Assembly (NCBI GenBank): GCA_021802825.1
Contig: JAJZRG010000006.1
Location: 57,402-121,401 of the forward strand
From: Chloroflexota bacterium
GTDB lineage: Bacteria; Chloroflexota; Limnocylindria; Limnocylindrales; CSP1-4
DNA length: 64,000 bases
Reading direction: 5' to 3'
Shown here in pieces: positions 59,396 to 64,000 of the stretch (positions are counted from its first letter, which is position 1; every line of letters begins with the position of its first letter). The translations under genes were made by a program, and so were the position numbers. The notes under the pieces are model-generated. The model searched no databases. It had not been told where the DNA came from and saw only the letters and a program-made list of their open reading frames with translations.

Positions 59396-62300
59396 TTGGC
59401 GGCGCTGACCTGTGCGTCCTGCGGGCGCGGCAGCCCGGCGGACGCGGCGTTCTGCGCGGGCTGCGGGGCGAAGCTGGGCGCGACGGCGACAGCCCGTGAG
59501 TCACGCCGAGTCGTGACCGCGCTGTTCTGTGACCTCGTGGGCTCCACCTCGCTCGGCGAGCGGCACGACCCCGAGGTGCTGCGCCCACTGCTCGACCGGT
59601 ACTTCGCCGAGGCCCGGCAGGCGGTCGAGCGGCACGGGGGCCGGGTCGAGAAGTTCATCGGGGACGCGGTGTCCGCGGTGTTCGGGCTGCCCGTGGCCCA
59701 CGAGGACGACGCACTGCGGGCCGTGCGCGCCGGGCTGGAGGTCCAGGAGCGGCTGGCGCGGCTCCGCGAGGGCGCACCGATCCCGCTCGATGCGCGCGTC
59801 GGGATCACGACCGGGGAGGTTCTGGTCCCGGGCGGCGGCGGTCCCCTGATCGGTGACACGATGAACACGGCGTCCCGCCTCCAGTCGGGCGCGGCGGCGG
59901 GCGAGGTGCTCGTCGGCGAGCCGACGTGGCGGCTGGTGCGCGATGCGGTCGCCGCCGAGCCGGTCTCCCCCCTCGACGCGCGGGGCAAGGCCGAACCTGT
60001 GCCCGCTTGGCGCGTCCTCGCGCTTCGCCCCGGCTCCCCGGCCCGCACTCGGCGGCTCGACGCGCCCATGGTGGGGCGCGACCGCGAGGTTGCCCAGCTC
60101 GCCAGCGCGTACCGCTGCGTCGTCGACGAGGGGGCGTGCCGCCTGTTCACGGTCCTCGGCGTCGCAGGGGCCGGGAAGAGCCGCCTGGTCGAGGAGTTCC
60201 TCGGCTCGCTGGGCGACGCGGCCGAGGTGCTCCGCGGACGGTGCCTCTCGTACGGGGAGGGCATCACGTGGCTCCCGCTCGCGGAGGCGCTCCGGCCGGC
60301 ACTCGGCCTGGCGGCGTTCGCCGGGCCGGACGAGGCGTCGGCGGCAGTTGGCGGGGCGGCCGCGGGCGAGGGGCCCGACGCCGCAGCGGTCGTCGCGGGC
60401 CTTGGCGGCCTGTTCGGGCTGCCGGGCTCGGGCAGCGCGGAGCAGACCGCCTGGGCCGTGCGCCGCCTCCTGGAGGCGCGGGCCCGGGAGCGTCCAGTCG
60501 TCCTCGTCCTTGACGACGTCCACTGGGCCGAGCCTGCGTTGCTCGACCTGGTGGAGCACGTGGCCGAGCGCGCCGAAGGCCGGCTGCTGATGCTGTGCAT
60601 GGCGCGCCCGGAGCTCCTCGAGGTTCGCCCGGGCTGGGGCTCGGGGGCCGGCGCGGCGGAGGCCGTCCACCTCGCGCCGCTCGCCGCCGCCGACGCCGAA
60701 GCCCTCGTGGGAGCCCTCCTCGGCGGCGCGGACCTGCCCGCCGGCGCGCGCGAGCGGGTGACCTCGGCAGCCGGCGGCAACCCGCTGTTCCTCGAGGAGG
60801 TGCTGCGGATGCTCGTCGACGAGGGCCGGCTCGTCCGAGAGGACGACGCCTGGTCCGTGGCGGGCGACCTCTCGGCCCTCCGCATCCCGCCGACCGTGTC
60901 CGCGCTGCTCTCCTCGCGGCTCGACCGCCTGCCGGAGGAGGAGCGCTCGGTCCTCGAGGCGGCATCGGTCGAGGGGCAGTCGTTCTCGGCGGGAGCGCTC
61001 GCGGCGCTGCTGCCCGAGGCCCTCCGCGACGGGCTCGCGGGTCTCCTCCGCTCGCTCGCGCGCAAGGAACTCGTCGTCCTCGAGCGCCGCCCGGGCGCCG
61101 GCCGCGACGGGTACCGCTTCCGGCACCTCCTCATCCGCGACGCTGCGTACGACGCCATGCCCAAGGCGTCACGCGCCCGGCATCACCTGGCCTTCGCCGA
61201 CTGGCTCGAGGCGGAGGCGGGCGACGCTCTCGCCGAGCACCGCGAGATCCTCGGCCACCACCTCGCCCAGGCGCACCGCTACCGTGGTGAGCTCGGCCTG
61301 CCCGACGACCCCGACCTGCGCCTGCGGGCCGCCCGGGCCCTTGGCGAGGCGGGCATGCGCGCCGAGGACGAGCTGGGCGACACACGGGCGGCCACGCGTC
61401 TCCTGAGCGCGGCCGCCGACCTTGCGCCGGGCACCGAGGATGCGGCCTGGTGGATCTCGCGCCTCTGGGAGTACGGGCCCGGGCTGGGCCACGTGCCCAA
61501 CCTGACCCACGCCGAGGCACTCCGCCCGGTGTACGGCGACGTGGTGGCCGACACGTCGGCCGCCCGCCTGGCGAGGATCATCCGGGACTACGCCGACCCA
61601 TCGAAGATCGACCACGCCGCCAACCGTCGCGACGACCTGTGGGCGCTCGAGCTCTACCGGACGCACGGCGTGCGGTACCTCGAACCCCCCATGCTCCTGC
61701 GGCTCTCCGACGGCGACCTCCTCACCGGCGACCTGGAGGGGGCCGAGGCGTGGGCGCGCGAGGGCCTCCAGGCCGCTGAGAACCTGGGGTGGCGACCATT
61801 CCTCCAGTGGGCGGCCGCCAACGTGCTGTCCGCCCTCTTCGAGGGTCCCGCCCCGCTCAGCCGCGTCGTGACAGAGGCGACGACGCTCCTCGTCCGGTGG
61901 GCCGGCCGCCCCGCGTCGAAGTCCTTCCTGCTGAGCCGCGCATCGGCGCGGGCCAACATGGGCGACGCCGCAGGGGCGAGCGAGGACCTCGACGCGAGCA
62001 TCCGCCTGCCGGCTGCCGCCGGTCTCCCGCCCGCGATGGAGGACTTCCGGCCTGAGCCGTCGATCGCGCTCGCGAGGGGAGATCTTCGAGGGGCGGCGGA
62101 GGCGTGCCGGGAGCTCCTCGCCATGCTTGGCGAGGACGACGGCTGGGGCAGGAACGACGTGCTGGGCACGTACGCGCGCGTGCTCCTCGACCTGGGCCTC
62201 GACGAGGAGGCCCAGACTGCGGTCGATCCGCTCGAGAGCAGCGCGATCGTCGAGCAGCGCGTCACGCACCGCTCGCTGCGGGCGAGGCTGCTGGCCCGGC

Positions 62301-62545
62301 GAGGCGACATCGACGCGGGCCTCGCCTCGGTCGACGAGGCGGCAGCGCTGGCTGCCCCGACCGGCCTTGCGATCGTCAAGGCAGACGTCCAACTTGACCG
62401 CGCGCACGTCCTCGACGCGGCCGGCCGCGTCGAGGAGGCGGTGGCGAGTGCCCAGGACGCCCTCAGCCGCTACCGGGCGAAGGAGCACGAGGTCGGCGCC
62501 CGACGCGCGGCAGCGCTGCTCGATGCGATCACGCGCCCGGAATAG
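59396..62545 (+). CDS. Class III adenylate cyclase-AAA ATPase-TPR protein
   Basis: This 1049-aa protein has a zinc ribbon (C6, C9, C20, C23), a class III nucleotide cyclase domain (about 37-200) with metal Asp residues D46 (FCDLVGSTSL) and D90 (KFIGDAV, with K86) and N157/R161 (MNTASRLQ), so all catalytic residues look intact. An AAA/MalT-like ATPase follows (Walker A GVAGAGKS, about 255-262; VLVLDDVHWAEPALLDLVEH, about 373), then a roughly 500-residue helical TPR-like region. Such proteins are signal-integrating cyclases or regulators. TTG at 59396 was chosen because it begins the zinc ribbon; earlier starts read through noncoding DNA. Confidence 0.87.
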   Translation: MAALTCASCGRGSPADAAFCAGCGAKLGATATARESRRVVTALFCDLVGSTSLGERHDPEVLRPLLDRYFAEARQAVERHGGRVEKFIGDAVSAVFGLPVAHEDDALRAVRAGLEVQERLARLREGAPIPLDARVGITTGEVLVPGGGGPLIGDTMNTASRLQSGAAAGEVLVGEPTWRLVRDAVAAEPVSPLDARGKAEPVPAWRVLALRPGSPARTRRLDAPMVGRDREVAQLASAYRCVVDEGACRLFTVLGVAGAGKSRLVEEFLGSLGDAAEVLRGRCLSYGEGITWLPLAEALRPALGLAAFAGPDEASAAVGGAAAGEGPDAAAVVAGLGGLFGLPGSGSAEQTAWAVRRLLEARARERPVVLVLDDVHWAEPALLDLVEHVAERAEGRLLMLCMARPELLEVRPGWGSGAGAAEAVHLAPLAAADAEALVGALLGGADLPAGARERVTSAAGGNPLFLEEVLRMLVDEGRLVREDDAWSVAGDLSALRIPPTVSALLSSRLDRLPEEERSVLEAASVEGQSFSAGALAALLPEALRDGLAGLLRSLARKELVVLERRPGAGRDGYRFRHLLIRDAAYDAMPKASRARHHLAFADWLEAEAGDALAEHREILGHHLAQAHRYRGELGLPDDPDLRLRAARALGEAGMRAEDELGDTRAATRLLSAAADLAPGTEDAAWWISRLWEYGPGLGHVPNLTHAEALRPVYGDVVADTSAARLARIIRDYADPSKIDHAANRRDDLWALELYRTHGVRYLEPPMLLRLSDGDLLTGDLEGAEAWAREGLQAAENLGWRPFLQWAAANVLSALFEGPAPLSRVVTEATTLLVRWAGRPASKSFLLSRASARANMGDAAGASEDLDASIRLPAAAGLPPAMEDFRPEPSIALARGDLRGAAEACRELLAMLGEDDGWGRNDVLGTYARVLLDLGLDEEAQTAVDPLESSAIVEQRVTHRSLRARLLARRGDIDAGLASVDEAAALAAPTGLAIVKADVQLDRAHVLDAAGRVEEAVASAQDALSRYRAKEHEVGARRAAALLDAITRPE

Positions 62546-62730
62546 CTCGGCCTGCGGCAGTCATGCCGGACACTTCAGCGCGACTTCGCAGCGCTCCCTG
62601 CGCCAGTGCTGTCTTCGGCTTGACGCCCACCTGACGCCGCCGATGCAGCCCTGCGCCGCGGAGCGGATGGACCGCACCCTCGGGGCCGTCGCTCGGTAGC
62701 CGTTGGGCACGGCCTTGGGTGCGGCGCCCA

Positions 62731-62769
62731 AACGAAAGCCCCTCGGAGCGATCCGAGGGGCTGTTTCGT
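62731..62769. terminator. Bidirectional hairpin terminator
   Basis: GCCCCTCGGA (62738-62747) and TCCGAGGGGC (62752-62761) pair perfectly around GCGA. The flanks AACGAAA and TTTCGT extend the stem. The minus-strand RNA ends the stem with TTTCGTTT, suiting termination of tRNA-Pro. On the plus strand TGTTTCG follows, serving the cyclase gene. Confidence 0.75.
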
Positions 62770-62780
62770 GCGCGGGAGAG

Positions 62781-62857
62781 TGGTCGGGGCGGAGCGATTC
62801 GAACGCTCGACCTCCTGAACCCCATTCAGGTGCGCTACCAGGCTGCGCCACGCCCCG
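62781..62857 (-). tRNA. tRNA-Pro (anticodon GGG), CCA encoded
   Basis: The minus strand folds into a complete cloverleaf. Acceptor CGGGGCG pairs with CGCCCCG, followed by ACCA (discriminator A plus encoded CCA). D-arm is GCGC...GCGC, the anticodon stem CCTGA/TCAGG encloses ATGGGGT (anticodon GGG), and T stem GAGCG/CGCTC encloses TTCGAAT. It decodes CCC/CCU. Confidence 0.95.
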
Positions 62858-62902
62858 AGGTCGACGAGTCTACCACCCGGCCGCCGGTCATCGCCCCGCG
62901 AG

Positions 62903-63634
62903 TCATCGCCCCGCGAGCAGTCTCGCCCGCCCGTCGCGGACATCCGCCCAGACGAGCGATGGGCCGGGCCACTGCGTGCCGGGAGCAGTCAGCGCCGCGA
63001 TGGCATCGTCGGGATGTGCTGGGTACGCCACCCGAAGCTGCCGCGCGGCGTCAGCGACGATGGCGCGAGTCCGCCGGGTGCGGCGCACGACGAGGAGCTG
63101 GCTGATGCTCGGCGGGGTGCCCAGCCGTTCCCAGCCCTCCCAGCTGGGCAGCGATGCCGCCTTCTCGGCCGACCAGCGCACCAGCTGCTCGATGCGGTGG
63201 AGCTCAGACTGGATCTCGGTGGCGACGATGACGTTCTCCGCCGGCTCGTGGAACGCCACGTCGGTCCAGCCGCGCGATGGCCGCATGACCCGCAGCTCAG
63301 TGAACGGTTGCCAGCGCGGGTGGCGCACGGCGAGGAGCCCCTCGAGGATCGCTGCCTGATGTCGATCCCGGACCAGCGGGCCGGTGTTCGGGTACAGGTG
63401 CAGCGAGAGGTCAGCACCGAGGGCCACCGCCAGCTTCGCACGCGTCTCGTCGGACGGCGCCGCCTCACCGGAGAGGATGCGATAGAGGTAGGCGCGGTCG
63501 ACTCCCGCCGCCAGGGCAAGCTCCGGCACGGAGATCCCGGCGCCAAGACGGAGCCTCTCGAGGTCTTCCCGAAGGGCGTTGGCGGCACGCTCCGCCGCTC
63601 GTGCCGCGGCATGCTCCACCTGTCGGGCGTTCAT
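62903..63634 (-). CDS. XRE-type HTH protein with nuclease-like C-terminal domain
   Basis: This 243-aa protein has an XRE-type helix-turn-helix at about residues 25-80 (LRLGAGISVPELALAAGVDR, AYLYRILSGEAAPSDETRAK) and a C-terminal region (about 90-240) with a PD-(D/E)xK-like arrangement: D125 in SRGWTDVAFHEP, then VIVATEIQSELHRIEQLVRW, giving E140-x-Q142 in place of E-x-K. The nuclease assignment is pattern-based only. It could instead be a regulator with an inactive nuclease-fold sensor domain. The ATG at 63634 was chosen because upstream sequence is a repeat-rich noncoding stretch. It is transcribed away from der. Confidence 0.65.
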   Translation of the reverse strand: MNARQVEHAAARAAERAANALREDLERLRLGAGISVPELALAAGVDRAYLYRILSGEAAPSDETRAKLAVALGADLSLHLYPNTGPLVRDRHQAAILEGLLAVRHPRWQPFTELRVMRPSRGWTDVAFHEPAENVIVATEIQSELHRIEQLVRWSAEKAASLPSWEGWERLGTPPSISQLLVVRRTRRTRAIVADAARQLRVAYPAHPDDAIAALTAPGTQWPGPSLVWADVRDGRARLLAGR

Positions 63635-63693
63635 GCGCACAGTGAAGCGTGGCTCGCTCACCACCGGCTTATTCGCCCGGGAGTCGCCGAGCA

Positions 63694-63836
63694 GTCGACG
63701 GAATCGGCACCAACCTGTCGCAAAGTCGACGCAGCTGCGACGTTGTGACCGATTCCCGGGCTTCAGGTCCGCGAAATCAGTAGCGGAGTCGACGCAGCGT
63801 CGACGATGCGACGACAAGCCACCAGAAACGTCGACG
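63694..63836. promoter_or_regulatory. Five phased GTCGACG motifs upstream of the XRE gene
   Basis: GTCGACG starts at 63694, 63725, 63788, 63799 and 63830. The successive distances are 31, 63, 11 and 31 bp, close to 3, 6, 1 and 3 turns of B-DNA. GTCGAC is self-complementary, so each copy is a symmetric core. In a 143-bp stretch of this composition less than 0.1 copy is expected. They lie between the start of the XRE gene and the end of der, and are probably operator sites for the XRE protein. Confidence 0.7.
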
Positions 63837-63872
63837 CGGAGGCGACGCGTCGGTGGACTGGTCGGCGACGCC

Positions 63873-64000
63873 TCAGCGCTTCGTGCGCGCTCCCCTGCCC
63901 TTCGGCGGTCGCTTCTCCCGCACCTGCTCCCGGAAGACGAGCCGGATCGGAGTGCCGTCGAAGCCGTACGCCTCGCGGAGCCGGTTCTCGAGGTATCGCC
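63873..64000 (-). CDS. der: GTPase Der (EngA), C-terminal part only
   Basis: The minus strand reads RYLENRLREAYGFDGTPIRL, VFREQVREKRPPKG and ends GARTKR before TGA at 63873-63875. This is the end of the KH-like C-terminal domain of Der, a two-G-domain ribosome assembly GTPase (EN-x-[IL]RE-x-FGF-x-GTPIR-x-x-x-R). The gene starts beyond the right edge of the window. The phased GTCGACG motifs lie directly downstream. Confidence 0.88.
   Translation of the reverse strand, partial: RYLENRLREAYGFDGTPIRLVFREQVREKRPPKGRGARTKR

Overview
The window is GC-rich throughout (about 70% by eye). Genes are tightly packed, stop and start codons often overlap (ATGA, GTGA, TGATG, TTGA), and GTG/TTG starts are frequent. 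DUF951, tandem DUF881 proteins, an actinobacterial-type dCTP deaminase next to NrdR, a membrane ETF:menaquinone oxidoreductase, a GT4/GH130 carbohydrate cluster and a class III cyclase-AAA-TPR regulator point to a GC-rich Gram-positive-related bacterium. My best guess is Chloroflexota (Limnocylindria-like), with Actinomycetota as the alternative. The sequence alone does not prove this.

Layout. 0-9.3 kb: a TrmH-type RNA methyltransferase on +, then a minus-strand array of overlapping genes. Its left part is DUF951, MFS exporter and amidohydrolase; its right part is a solute-binding lipoprotein-like protein, a membrane-anchored gluzincin and two DUF881 proteins. 9.5-15.6 kb: a glycosyltransferase with a CysRS-like tail domain at its N terminus, a CPBP-type membrane protein, a flavodoxin overlapping EttA, a HAD nucleotidase, a haem-binding protein and a cold-shock protein. 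15.6-19.1 kb: a translationally coupled GT4 / (alpha/alpha)6 / GH130 cluster. 19.3-28.7 kb: DUF385 oxidoreductase, AMP-ligase, a zinc-finger-like protein with a short UvrA paralogue, a response regulator-GGDEF protein preceded by a probable Hpt relic, an LLM monooxygenase, an SDR and an ECF sigma factor.

28.6-33.3 kb is an accessory and decaying stretch. It holds two truncated genes (DUF2255 and LigB-type dioxygenase) facing a shared breakpoint, a secreted BNR protein, direct repeats, a small Xis/MerR-like gene with a 152-aa partner, a frameshifted DUF4145 relic, and a recombinase-like fragment fused in frame to a VanZ protein that runs antisense into tRNA-Arg(CCU). The pattern fits an eroded integrative element at the tRNA 3' end.

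33.4-56 kb is mostly core metabolism. It includes a truncated haemoglobin, a glutaredoxin/CcdA/TlpA thiol-redox operon, nrdR-dcd with a putative NrdR box pair, and etfBA with an acyl-CoA dehydrogenase. An ETF:menaquinone oxidoreductase follows, sharing a direction with molybdopterin genes (mogA, moaC, moeA), a site-2-type protease and DUF1461. Next come an aromatic amino acid decarboxylase, an RDD protein and a dimethylglycine/sarcosine dehydrogenase-type enzyme. 56-64 kb carries a PxKF-domain fragment, a lipoprotein, a Crp/Fnr regulator, a class III cyclase-AAA-TPR protein, tRNA-Pro(GGG), an XRE regulator with a nuclease-like C-terminal domain downstream of five helically phased GTCGACG motifs, and the 3' end of der.

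No CRISPR array, complete insertion sequence, rRNA or replication origin was seen. The most novel-looking items are the XRE-nuclease-like gene with its phased sites, the small Xis-like/152-aa module near tRNA-Arg, the CysRS-tail/glycosyltransferase fusion, and the zinc-finger/UvrA pair.
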